Below the pieces are notes generated by a model that had not been told where the DNA came from, searched no databases, and saw nothing but the letters and a program-made list of their open reading frames with translations. From Pontiellaceae bacterium (lineage in GTDB: Bacteria > Verrucomicrobiota > Kiritimatiellia > Kiritimatiellales > Pontiellaceae): a stretch of DNA of 23,335 nt. The translations under genes and the position numbers were made by a program. Where the stretch lies: assembly GCA_016937035.1 (NCBI GenBank), contig JAFGWS010000161.1:1-23335 (forward strand). Reading direction: 5' to 3'. Positions 15,647 through 23,303 of this stretch are shown in pieces (within the stretch, counting starts at the first letter, position 1; each line of letters begins with the position of its first letter).

Positions 15647-16072
15647 ATGGGGACGTCGTGGTCTGGAGGATGCAGTTGCGGAGCGGTTCGTTATGAATGC
15701 TCTGCCGAACCCGTTTCATCGTTTAACTGCCATTGCAAGGCGTGTCAGAAATATACCGGAAGTGCGTTTATGTCCGCACGCATTATACCGATCGGTGCCT
15801 TCAAAATCACCAAAGGATCTGTGCGGGAATACACCAGCGTCGCGGATAACGGAAGCGAAATTCATCGAGGCTTTTGTGAAAAATGCGGATCGCCGATTGT
15901 GACTCGACTTGGGCGCCTCCCCGAATTTGTCGGCATCCCGGCAGGCTCGATGGATGATCCCGCTGAACACAACCCCACTATGGATTTATTTGTGCGGGAT
16001 GCACTGCCCTCAACCTGTATGGATCCAGCGCGCATCCAATTTGAGATGGGGCCACCGCCGAGAAAACTTTGA
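15647..16072 (+). CDS. GFA family zinc-binding protein (glutathione-dependent formaldehyde-activating enzyme-like)
   Basis: A 141-residue cytosolic protein with the complete cysteine set of the GFA / CENP-V fold: G-G-C-S-C-G-A-V-R-Y-E-C near residues 8-18, N-C-H-C-K-A-C-Q-K near 27-35, and F-C-E-K-C-G-S-P near 76-83. Together these hold two zinc ions. The founding member (Gfa of Paracoccus) was linked to S-hydroxymethylglutathione formation, but most family members have no proven substrate, so function is left open. GGAGG lies 7 bases before the ATG, supporting the start. It is convergent with the pilT-like gene, with 70 bases between the stop codons. It has no functional partner in the neighbourhood. 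Confidence 0.9.
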   Translation: MGTSWSGGCSCGAVRYECSAEPVSSFNCHCKACQKYTGSAFMSARIIPIGAFKITKGSVREYTSVADNGSEIHRGFCEKCGSPIVTRLGRLPEFVGIPAGSMDDPAEHNPTMDLFVRDALPSTCMDPARIQFEMGPPPRKL

Positions 16073-16142
16073 CCTTAAAGCTATGATTTCTCCCGAATTT
16101 TCAGCAACATCCGATCGCTGATTCCCAACCCCGCGACGGCAA

Positions 16143-17630
16143 CTAAACCCGCTCTCCGCGCGGTGCGTTGTTGTGTTTATACAGATTCATATAGTTCTGG
16201 ATACGAATGACAAGGTCGCGATCCCGACTGCCTTTCGCCGCCTTCAGCGCCTTACGGGCCCAATCCATTGCCTCCGGATAATTTTGAAGTTCAGCAAAAG
16301 CGGTACTGATCAACGCCAGCGTGAGCGCATCCTCCTGCCCCGTTACTTGCATAAGTTTTCGGGCATATTTCATCGCCTCATCGCCGTCGCGCTCATGAGG
16401 ATCATTATCCGTCGCCAAAATAACGACCATTTCACGCAGAACTGCAGCATCGTTCGGATTGATGTTAAGCCGCTCGCCCAGAATCTTTGCCTTAGAAATC
16501 CGATTATCCTTTTCATCAAATACGATACTCACATCATCGATCGTGGCAGACGTCAGATTAAGATCAATCCCCGCTTCCGAAAAGCGACTTTGAAGGTGCA
16601 CCTTGTCGATGGCGTTGGCATAGGCCTCTTCAGGCGTAATTACACTTTTTCTTACCATATCAAGGAGGGTATCCGAGAAGGTGCTCATCCCGACCTTTTT
16701 ACCGGTCTGCATCAGGGTCATAATCTGATGCGTTTTACCCTCACGAATATTCGCCGCAACCGCCGGCGTTACCACGAGCACCTCCACTGCAGCAACTCGA
16801 CCTCCGCCAATCCGTTTGCACAGCGTCTGAGCAATGACCGCCTTGAGCGAATCTGCCAGCATGGTTCGAATTTGGTTTTGCCGATTCGCGGGAAATTTAT
16901 CGATAATACGATCCACCGTTGTGGCGGCCGTATTGGTGTGCAACGTCCCCAAAACCAAGTGGCCGGTTTCAGCGGTTTCTATGGCAATTTCCATCGTTTC
17001 CAAGTCGCGCATTTCACCGACCAAAACAATGTCCGGATCTTCGCGCAGGGCAGCCCGCAGTGCATTTGAAAAACTCTGCGTGTGCACATACACCTCGCGC
17101 TGATTCACCAGACAGCCGCGGGAGGTATGTCGGAACTCGACCGGATCCTCAATCGTAATCAAGTGCTCACGACGCGTTCGATTAATCAGATCCACCATGG
17201 CGGCCAAGGTCGTGGATTTCCCGCTCCCGGTCGGCCCGGTAACAATCACCAGACCCTTCTTTAAAAAGCAGAATGTCCGAAGAACCTCCGGAAGATTCAG
17301 TTCCTCAAACGTCGGAATCCGGGTGGGAATCTGACGCAGGACGCATCCGATTCCTCCAAAGTCATTAAACACATTAACACGGAAACGCGCCTTCCCTGGA
17401 AGTTCATAGGCAAAGTCGGTATCCCAGCGTTGCTCCAACTCCTCAATATTCCGCTGCGGAGCAAATTCATAAATCATCTCTTTGAGCTCTTCCTTCGTCA
17501 GAAGTTCCGCCCCGGCTTTAAATCTCATCTCCCCGTCGACCCGAAAACACGGACGATGGTTTGTTGAAAGATGAATATCGCTCGCTTTTTTTTCGAGCAG
17601 CTCCTGCAAAAGGTGATCAATTTTTCTCAT
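16143..17630 (-). CDS. pilT: PilT-like type IV pilus retraction ATPase with C-terminal extension
   Basis: A 495-residue secretion ATPase of the GspE/PilT superfamily. The N-terminal PAS-like part carries the K-A-S-D-I-H-L-S signature (residues 15-22). The RecA-like core has Walker A GPTGSGKST (132-140), Asp box L-I-T-I-E-D-P-V-E-F (157-166), Walker B D-I-V-L-V-G-E-M-R-D (200-209) and His box T-G-H-L-V-L-G-T-L-H-T-N (222-233). A-V-x-x-N-I-R-E-G-K-T-H-Q-I near 290-303 corresponds to the AIRNLIRE region typical of PilT rather than PilB. PilT hexamers depolymerise pili in twitching motility. PilT usually ends near residue 340-380; here about 150 further residues follow, the last part helical and TPR-like (M-K-Y-A-R-K-L near 420, Y-P-E-A-M-D-W-A-R-K-A-L-K-A-A near 451). 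The start is ATG 17630 (AAGGGA 5 bases upstream); a TTG at 17654 is less likely. It lies 90 bases after the hybrid kinase gene on the same strand, so co-transcription is possible. Confidence 0.88.
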   Translation of the reverse strand: MRKIDHLLQELLEKKASDIHLSTNHRPCFRVDGEMRFKAGAELLTKEELKEMIYEFAPQRNIEELEQRWDTDFAYELPGKARFRVNVFNDFGGIGCVLRQIPTRIPTFEELNLPEVLRTFCFLKKGLVIVTGPTGSGKSTTLAAMVDLINRTRREHLITIEDPVEFRHTSRGCLVNQREVYVHTQSFSNALRAALREDPDIVLVGEMRDLETMEIAIETAETGHLVLGTLHTNTAATTVDRIIDKFPANRQNQIRTMLADSLKAVIAQTLCKRIGGGRVAAVEVLVVTPAVAANIREGKTHQIMTLMQTGKKVGMSTFSDTLLDMVRKSVITPEEAYANAIDKVHLQSRFSEAGIDLNLTSATIDDVSIVFDEKDNRISKAKILGERLNINPNDAAVLREMVVILATDNDPHERDGDEAMKYARKLMQVTGQEDALTLALISTAFAELQNYPEAMDWARKALKAAKGSRDRDLVIRIQNYMNLYKHNNAPRGERV

Positions 17631-17720
17631 AAGAATCCCTTTAATTGCCCTCAAAGAGGAGTAATAAAAAACACCTTTCTTTTTACGTAGTCTTAGAAAG
17701 ATGTCTTCACTTAATCAAGG

Positions 17721-19970
17721 TTACGCCGTTCCGTTCTTCAACGCCTTGTTCAACATTCTCCAATCGATTGGTTTGGCCATATAAAGCGTGTCTTCCAGGT
17801 CCATCAGCCCCGCCCCCTCGACCTTTTCCATATAGCCGCTGCAAAGAATAATCGGAATATCCCCCCGCAGACTCTTTACATTTTTGATAAGCTCATAGCC
17901 GTTCATCTTCGGCATCTTGTAATCGGTGATCAACGCATCAAAGTTTTCCGGAGCCTTGCGGAACATATTCCATGCCAGCTTTCCGTTGGTGGCGGTCGTT
18001 ACGTTATACCCATAGGACTCAAGAATCTCGCGCCCAAGCGTAAGAATCGTCGACTCATCATCCACAAACAGCACACGACCGCCGGTCTTCTCGGAAGCAG
18101 TATTCCTCAAGCTGGCCACGGGCAGTTTCTCCCCCCCTTCTTCCAACAGGGGAAAGTAAACCGTAAAGGTCGTTCCAACGCCTCTTTCGCTTTCCACCCG
18201 AATGCATCCGCGGTGCCGCTGAACAATGCCGTGCACAATTGAGAGCCCAAAACCGCTTCCCTCTCCCGGTTTTTTGGTAGAAAAATAGGGCTCGAAAATC
18301 CGATCCTGCAGTTCCAGCGACATTCCGCAGCCCGTATCACTCACCGTTATGCAGGCATACGGTCCCGAAATCAGATCCATCGCCTGAACCGCCGGATCAT
18401 CGTGTGTAACCATCACGGCATGAAGCCCGACCTTAATCGTTCCCCCATTATTTTCCCCGATCGCATGGACCGCGTTCGAACAGAGATTAATGATCACCTG
18501 TTGCAGTTGCGTGGTATCCCCCAGAATTGGGCCGCAGTTGGGATCAATATCCTTCTCCAGCTCAATGCCTTCCATATTGGCCTGAACCAGACCCAGCGAA
18601 TCCTCAACCACCTCCTGAAGTTCCAGTGAATGAAACTGGGGCTCCTCCTGTCGACTAAAGGCCAGAATCTGACGAACGAGCTTGGCCGCCCGCTCTCCTG
18701 CTTTAAGAATTTCAGTAAGATATTTATGCTCATTAGTGCCTTCCTTCACGCAGCTCAGCCCCAAGGCAACATAGCCGAGAATCGCCGTAAGAATGTTGTT
18801 GAAGTCGTGCGAAACACCGCCGGCCAGTTCACCGATGGCATTCATCTTCTGCTGCTGCCGCAAGTGCTTCTCAATCGCTTCTTCACGGGTAATATCGCGA
18901 CCGATGGACACAAAGTTAACCAACGTTCCCTGTGGATCAAGAATGGGGAAAATCATGGCTTCCACCCCAAACAGGTGTCCATCTTTATGGCGGTTCACCA
19001 GCCGTCCGTCCCACGTATCACCGACGGTAATGGTCTCCCACAGTTTGGCCATAAACGCGGCATCGTGCTTCCCACTCTTCAACAGCGCCGGAGTCTGGCC
19101 GATTGCTTCCCGAGCAGAATATCCGGTGGTTTCCTCAAAAGCAGCATTCACATATTGAATTTTGCCCTTCACATCCGTGATCATGATCGACTCTGCCGAC
19201 TGCTCCACAGCAACCGCTAAACGCCGCATCTCCTGCTGCAGCTCCATTCGACGAGTCAGATCGCGAAAGATACCGATCATCCCCGAAGCACTGACCGCCG
19301 AGACAAGATAAGGAATCCGCACGGCATCGTGAAAAACCTGATCACCATTTGCGTTCTGCACCCACCCTTCATCTTTACGCGGAGAGCCGCTCTCCACCAC
19401 TTCCAGGTCGTCCTGATGAATCTTCTGGCCCTTCTCTCCAGGAATAATCTCCCAGGAGAAATGGCTGCGGATCTTGTGCGGCGCCACTCCAACAAAATCG
19501 GCATACGCCTTATTACAACGAAGATACAGTCCGCGATGATCCTTTACATAAACCGGATCAGGAAGGGAATCAATGAGCCCATGCAGCAGTGCCTGCTGTT
19601 CGACCAAACGCAGCCCAACCTTAATACGGGCAATCAGTTCCCCTGCATCAAAGGGCTTTTTAATAAAATCGTCTGCCCCGGCGGCAAAGCCTTCCAGTAC
19701 ATCTTCTTTATTCGACTTCGCCGTCAGCAGAATGATATAGACCGGCAGTGAGCTTGTATCCTGCTCGCGCACCTTCCGGCACAATCCAACGCCGCTCAAA
19801 CCCGGCATCATCCAGTCAACCAGCGCCAGTTTCGGTGGATCTTCTCCCTGTAAAATTTCCCACGCGGTTTCCCCGTTTTCCGCAACAATCGGATCATACC
19901 CGGCCTTTAAAACGGTCTTCTTCAACAACGCCTGAGAAAAGGCATTGTCTTCGACAATAAGGATTTTCAT
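17721..19970 (-). CDS. Hybrid sensor histidine kinase (REC-PAS-PAS-HisKA-HATPase-REC)
   Basis: A 749-residue soluble multi-domain kinase with no membrane segment. Receiver 1: residues 1-120, with acidic pair E7/D8, phospho-acceptor D52 and K104/K105. PAS 1: about 125-245. PAS 2: about 250-365, including the T-G-Y-S sensor motif and a PAC-like G-R-D-I-T-R-E end. HisKA: about 370-440, with H388 in the S-H-D-F-N-N-I-L motif typical of NtrB-like hybrid kinases. ATPase: about 445-608, with N box near 495-499, G1 D-T-G-C-G-M (545-550), F box I-F-E-P-Y-F-S-T-K and G2 G-S-G-F-G-L. Receiver 2: 632-748, with D637/D638, D683 and K733. An N-terminal receiver means it can take phosphate from another kinase, so it is probably a middle step in a phosphorelay. 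The signal sensed is unknown. GGAG lies 8 bases before the ATG. Neighbour: a pilT-like ATPase gene 90 bases downstream. Confidence 0.93.
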   Translation of the reverse strand: MKILIVEDNAFSQALLKKTVLKAGYDPIVAENGETAWEILQGEDPPKLALVDWMMPGLSGVGLCRKVREQDTSSLPVYIILLTAKSNKEDVLEGFAAGADDFIKKPFDAGELIARIKVGLRLVEQQALLHGLIDSLPDPVYVKDHRGLYLRCNKAYADFVGVAPHKIRSHFSWEIIPGEKGQKIHQDDLEVVESGSPRKDEGWVQNANGDQVFHDAVRIPYLVSAVSASGMIGIFRDLTRRMELQQEMRRLAVAVEQSAESIMITDVKGKIQYVNAAFEETTGYSAREAIGQTPALLKSGKHDAAFMAKLWETITVGDTWDGRLVNRHKDGHLFGVEAMIFPILDPQGTLVNFVSIGRDITREEAIEKHLRQQQKMNAIGELAGGVSHDFNNILTAILGYVALGLSCVKEGTNEHKYLTEILKAGERAAKLVRQILAFSRQEEPQFHSLELQEVVEDSLGLVQANMEGIELEKDIDPNCGPILGDTTQLQQVIINLCSNAVHAIGENNGGTIKVGLHAVMVTHDDPAVQAMDLISGPYACITVSDTGCGMSLELQDRIFEPYFSTKKPGEGSGFGLSIVHGIVQRHRGCIRVESERGVGTTFTVYFPLLEEGGEKLPVASLRNTASEKTGGRVLFVDDESTILTLGREILESYGYNVTTATNGKLAWNMFRKAPENFDALITDYKMPKMNGYELIKNVKSLRGDIPIILCSGYMEKVEGAGLMDLEDTLYMAKPIDWRMLNKALKNGTA

Positions 19971-20070
19971 CTATATATCTCCACAAACAATGATCAGCCA
20001 AACATTCGCCTCGATACAGGATGATGGCAAAACACGGACACCGACTCAAGAACTTCGACAAACAAGTCCG

Positions 20071-20108
20071 AAAAAAAAGCGTATCGACTGATCCAACCAA
20101 TACGCCTT
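20071..20108 (-). terminator. Intrinsic terminator of the GH43-lipA-PF06695-nfu operon
   Basis: On the minus strand the arm AAGGCGTAT (20100-20108) pairs with ATACGCTTT (20076-20084), nine pairs including one G-T wobble. The 15-base loop is TGGTTGGATCAGTCG. A run of eight T residues (20071-20078) overlaps the end of the stem. It stands 25 bases after the nfu stop codon and before the kinase gene, so it separates the two transcription units. Confidence 0.75.
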
Positions 20109-20132
20109 ACCGAAATCAAAACAGGCAGTGCG

Positions 20133-20387
20133 CTATCCAGCCATGTGATCCGTATCATCCACCACGCCTTTCACATCGGCCACGCGGTCTTTCAAAAGCG
20201 TTTCAATCCCGTTTTTCATCGTCATCCGGGCCCCGGGGCATCCTCTGCATCCGCCCTGCAACTCAACAAAAACCACACCGTTCTCCACCTTCGTCACATT
20301 TGCTCCACCGCCATGCGACGCCAGTGCAGGCTTAACTTCCTCGTCCATAACCACATTTACCGCATCCAAAATTTCCTGATCCGTCAT
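20133..20387 (-). CDS. Nfu-type Fe-S cluster carrier (NifU C-terminal domain)
   Basis: An 84-residue stand-alone NifU C-terminal (Nfu) domain. It has the signature M-(x)-E-E-V-K-P-A-L-A-S-H-G-G near residues 14-27 and the cluster-binding C-R-G-C-P-G-A motif with C48 and C51. The remainder, M-K-N-G-I-E-T-L-L-K, is typical. Nfu proteins carry [4Fe-4S] clusters to client enzymes, and E. coli NfuA is known to rebuild the auxiliary cluster of LipA between turnovers. The gene overlaps its upstream neighbour by ATGA (20384-20387), which suggests translational coupling, and AGGGAG lies 7 bases before the start. It lacks the degenerate A-type domain of NfuA, as many small Nfu proteins do. A terminator follows it. 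Confidence 0.92.
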   Translation of the reverse strand: MTDQEILDAVNVVMDEEVKPALASHGGGANVTKVENGVVFVELQGGCRGCPGARMTMKNGIETLLKDRVADVKGVVDDTDHMAG

Positions 20388-21088
20388 TGTTCAACTCCCT
20401 TTTTATTGAGGCTTTTTAAAACAGCGCCCGCCACCATTGCAAGCAATACCGCGCCCGCAACAGCAGCACCCAGCCAGCCCATCAGCGACACAATCGTCAT
20501 AATCACGCCCGCAATCATCACGCCCAGCAGAATAAACAGCATCGATTTCCAAAACGGCAATCCCATCAAAAAGGCCGCCATAGCACCCGTCCAGGCCCCC
20601 GTCACCGGCAGCGGAATCGCCACAAAAATGGTCAGCCCAAGCTCTTCATACTTTTCAATATTCGCGCTCTTCTTCCGTGTGCGCTCAAACAGCCACTCAA
20701 TAAACCGCTTGCCCGCATTAAACCGCATCAAAAACCGAGAGACCGGACCAAGCAGCACCAAAATAAACGGAATCGGCAGCATATTGCCCACGACCGCCAG
20801 CACATAAATCTTCAGCGACGTTCGAATCCGCTCTGCCGTTTCCATTTTCCCGGTCTCATTCAAAACATGACCCACCGGAACCGCGCCGCGCAGCTCAACA
20901 ATCGGCAGTGTGGAGATGGCCCCAATAGCCATCGAATCGCTGAGCCCCTTACTCTCCAGCCACACCGCAATCCGTTCCCCTAAATGTCCATCATGCTCCT
21001 CTGTCGGCGCAACCTCGCCCGCACACGCCAAACCACTCAACGCCAACATCGCGCTGAACACCACCGTTTTTAAAAACCCGCTCATCAT
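20384..21088 (-). CDS. PF06695-type 'small multidrug export' membrane protein (COG2426-like)
   Basis: A 234-residue inner-membrane protein. It has an N-terminal hydrophobic segment (residues 6-24) that may be a signal peptide ending L-A-C-A-G, a soluble linker, and then the family's core: I-S-T-L-P-I-V-E-L-R-G-A-V-P-V-G-H (about 58-74). Further motifs are N-M-L-P-I-P-F-I-L-V-L-L-G-P-V and a P-L-P-x-T-G-A-W-T-G-A-M-A-A segment (about 159-172). Two further hydrophobic helices follow near the C-terminus. The 'multidrug export' name is historical; substrate and direction are not established. The first ATG overlaps the lipA stop (ATGA, 21085-21088); the next codon is also ATG (21085) and has better spacing to the GAGG ahead of it, so either may be used. 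Confidence 0.85.
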   Translation of the reverse strand: MMSGFLKTVVFSAMLALSGLACAGEVAPTEEHDGHLGERIAVWLESKGLSDSMAIGAISTLPIVELRGAVPVGHVLNETGKMETAERIRTSLKIYVLAVVGNMLPIPFILVLLGPVSRFLMRFNAGKRFIEWLFERTRKKSANIEKYEELGLTIFVAIPLPVTGAWTGAMAAFLMGLPFWKSMLFILLGVMIAGVIMTIVSLMGWLGAAVAGAVLLAMVAGAVLKSLNKKGVEQ

Positions 21089-21960
21089 ATCCTCACCATA
21101 TTATCCGCCCGATACGACGAACGCACCAGCGGCCCCGACGCCACTGCGTCAAAACCGATCCGATACGCCGCATCCTCAAACTCCACAAACTCCTTCGGCG
21201 TAACAAAGCGCTTCGTATGCGCATGCTCCCGCGTCGGTGCCATATATTGCCCGATCGTCAGCAGCCGAACGCCGTTGTCGAACAAGTCCTGCATCGTCTC
21301 CAACACCTCTTCGTTGGTTTCGCCCAGCCCCACCATAATACCCGACTTCACCTTCATCGATCCATCACTATATTCCGACGCATAGCGCAGAATCTGCATC
21401 GACCGCTCATAGGTCGCCGCCGATCGAACCGCGCGCTGCAACCGCTTCACCGTTTCAATATTATGATTAAACACTATCGGTCCCGCATCAAGCACCGTAT
21501 AGAGACACTCCCGACGCCCCAGAAAATCCGGCGTCAGCACCTCTACGGTCGTCCCCGGAACCCGCGCCTTGATCGCGGAAATCGTCTCCGCAAAAATCTG
21601 CGCACCGCCGTCCGGAAGATCATCCCGCGTCACGCTCGTAATCACTACATGCCGCAGATTCATCTTCTCAACTGCTTCGGCCACACGCCGAGGCTCATCC
21701 AGGTCCAGTCCACTCGGCTTGCCGGTGGCAATCGAACAGAAGCGACAATCGCGCGTACAGACATTCCCCAGAATCATAATCGTCGCCGTGCCGTGGTTCC
21801 AGCACTCATGTCGATTCGGGCACTTGGCATCCTCACAGACCGTATGCAGCCCATTCTTTTTCAGCAGGTTGTGCACCTCTGCATATTCGCGATCGGTCTG
21901 GATCGGCCGACGCATCCACTCGGGAATCCGCTCCGGTCTGACTGCATTCTCTGTACTCAT
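21085..21960 (-). CDS. lipA: Lipoyl synthase LipA
   Basis: A 291-residue radical SAM enzyme that inserts two sulfur atoms into octanoyl groups on the lipoyl domains of 2-oxoacid dehydrogenases and the glycine cleavage system. Both clusters are encoded: the auxiliary cluster C42-x4-C47-x5-C53, and the radical-SAM C68-x3-C72-x2-C75 in the N-V-C-T-R-D-C-R-F-C context. The C-terminal R-S-S-Y motif (280-283) supplies the serine ligand of the auxiliary cluster. Family signatures V-I-T-S-V-T-R-D-D-L-P-D-G-G and K-S-G-I-M-V-G-L-G-E are present. The start is ATG 21960, with GGAG 8 bases ahead and the conserved sequence following. A TTG at 21981 would overlap the GH43 stop and is less likely. No lipB, lplA or lipoylated enzyme gene is visible here. 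Confidence 0.97.
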   Translation of the reverse strand: MSTENAVRPERIPEWMRRPIQTDREYAEVHNLLKKNGLHTVCEDAKCPNRHECWNHGTATIMILGNVCTRDCRFCSIATGKPSGLDLDEPRRVAEAVEKMNLRHVVITSVTRDDLPDGGAQIFAETISAIKARVPGTTVEVLTPDFLGRRECLYTVLDAGPIVFNHNIETVKRLQRAVRSAATYERSMQILRYASEYSDGSMKVKSGIMVGLGETNEEVLETMQDLFDNGVRLLTIGQYMAPTREHAHTKRFVTPKEFVEFEDAAYRIGFDAVASGPLVRSSYRADNMVRI

Positions 21961-21973
21961 CCTCTTTTCTCCG

Positions 21974-23014
21974 TTATTCAAACACGTACGGACCGTCAGC
22001 TACCGGAACACCAAAGTTCGGCGTTCCATCTTCATTCCACGCAAGCACCTGCGCACGCGTGGCACGATCAGGATTATGCAGCGGATCGCCCTCGATCTTT
22101 TCATAGTTGCGGGAGTGATAGACCAGAATATCCGTCTTTCCATCGGGCGACTTCACGAAGCAGTTGTGTCCCGGGCCATACTGGCTCGTCTCCGGATTGC
22201 TCTTCAGCACCGGCTCCTTTGACTTCGTCCACGACTTCACATCCAGCAGGTCCGCATCTTCGTCAGCCGTCAGCATGCCCAGACAATAATTCGCATCGGT
22301 CGCGCTGGCGGAATAAGTCATAAACACCTTGCCGTGGCTGATCAGGACCGACGGCGCCTCATTCACCCGATACCCGCGCGTTTCCCATTCAAAATCAGGA
22401 TACATCAGCATCACGGGCGCTCCGATAATCGACGTCGGCGAATCCATCTCGGCGATATAAATATTGGTTCCGTCATACGGCGCGTCTCCGCGCTGCGTCC
22501 AAACGTAGTAGCGTTTTCCCTTATGCGCAAACGTCGTAGCATCGAGCGAGAACGATTCCCAGGCCAGCTTAACCCGGCCCTCTTCCTTCCACTCGCCTTC
22601 CAGCGGATTTTCATCAGCGCACGAAAGCACCCACGGGCGAATATCCCAAATCGATTCCGCCGGAGCCGACGTGAAATAGATGTACCACACACCGTCAATA
22701 AAATGAATTTCCGGGGCCCAGATATGCGCCCCCATCACCCCGCGCTCATGCTTCTTCCAGACCGTCTTTACCTCGGCCGTCGAAAGCCCCGCCAGCGTTT
22801 TGGCCCGACGCAGCTCAATGCGGTCATACTCCGGCACCGTTGCCACTAGATAATAATAACCGTCCGTATGCTGAAAAACGTGTGGATCCGCGCGCTGCAT
22901 CACAATCGGATTCGTCCACTCCAGCTTTTCGCCGCCCACCCCATTGCACGACACCACCGACAACAGCACTGCAAGCGAAAACACCCTCATCAAGACGTAT
23001 TTTAATCCCCTCAT
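21974..23014 (-). CDS. GH43-family glycoside hydrolase lipoprotein (arabinosidase-like)
   Basis: A 346-residue enzyme with a lipoprotein signal (hydrophobic 11-22, lipobox V-V-S-C, lipidated C23), so it is probably anchored in a membrane of the envelope. The rest is one five-bladed GH43 catalytic domain. The general base is D43 in R-A-D-P-H-V-F, the pKa-modulating Asp is D158 in S-L-D-A-T-T-F, and the acid is E219 in N-E-A-P-S. H283 in G-P-G-H-N-C-F matches the metal-coordinating His. W-A-P-E-I-H-F (99-105) is also typical. GH43 enzymes release arabinose or xylose from arabinan, arabinoxylan or related plant and algal glycans; the exact substrate cannot be read. Start: AGGAGAGGG upstream of ATG 23014 (a second in-frame ATG at 22990 is possible). 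It is 13 bases ahead of lipA on the same strand, so probably the first gene of that operon. Confidence 0.93.
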   Translation of the reverse strand: MRGLKYVLMRVFSLAVLLSVVSCNGVGGEKLEWTNPIVMQRADPHVFQHTDGYYYLVATVPEYDRIELRRAKTLAGLSTAEVKTVWKKHERGVMGAHIWAPEIHFIDGVWYIYFTSAPAESIWDIRPWVLSCADENPLEGEWKEEGRVKLAWESFSLDATTFAHKGKRYYVWTQRGDAPYDGTNIYIAEMDSPTSIIGAPVMLMYPDFEWETRGYRVNEAPSVLISHGKVFMTYSASATDANYCLGMLTADEDADLLDVKSWTKSKEPVLKSNPETSQYGPGHNCFVKSPDGKTDILVYHSRNYEKIEGDPLHNPDRATRAQVLAWNEDGTPNFGVPVADGPYVFE

Positions 23015-23084
23015 TCAACCCTCTCCTATTTTCAGTAGCAACCAGCCCGAAGCGCAGCGCAGATAATTTCCCGAAAGAGAAATA

Positions 23085-23097
23085 GCGCCGAAGGCGC
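23085..23097. repeat. GC-rich hairpin GCGCC-GAA-GGCGC
   Basis: Perfect 5-base arms around a GAA triloop, with no T-tract on either side. It looks like a small REP-type palindrome. AGCAACC heptamers occur on both sides of it. Confidence 0.5.
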
Positions 23098-23106
23098 GGT
23101 TCACTA

Positions 23107-23134
23107 GCAACCAGCAACGAGCAACCAGCAACCA
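23107..23134. repeat. Tandem heptamer array (AGCAACC)4
   Basis: Four consecutive 7-base units: AGCAACC, AGCAACG, AGCAACC, AGCAACC. A single further AGCAACC copy stands at 23037-23043. Confidence 0.8.
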
Positions 23135-23263
23135 GAGTAGCCCGACACCTACATCGTCACAAACCGAAAGCCGCAGAATTTCGCCTCACCGCACTCGTAC
23201 AGTTCAGTCAATCGCCAATCCACAGATTGCCCAGCGCGGTAGAACCGCAACCAAATAAACACG

Positions 23264-23303
23264 AAGGCACAAAGGACTCGAAGCTTGGTGTTCTTGGTGC
23301 CTT
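23264..23303. repeat. Imperfect 11-base inverted repeat
   Basis: AAGGCACAAAG (23264-23274) and CTTGGTGCCTT (23293-23303) are complementary at 10 of 11 positions around an 18-base spacer that contains AAGCTT. No T-tract follows directly, so it is more like a dispersed intergenic palindrome than a terminator. Confidence 0.6.

Noticed and set aside
16101..16121. TCAGC...GCTGA hairpin between the convergent GFA and pilT genes as a bidirectional terminator
   Set aside because: Only five pairs and no T-tract following in either direction.
16143..17654. Longer PilT starting at TTG 17654
   Set aside because: There is no Shine-Dalgarno upstream. The family begins near M-x-K-I-D-x-L-L, matching ATG 17630.
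21085..21981. Longer LipA starting at TTG 21981
   Set aside because: It overlaps the GH43 stop and adds an unconserved stretch. ATG 21960 has a well-placed GGAG.
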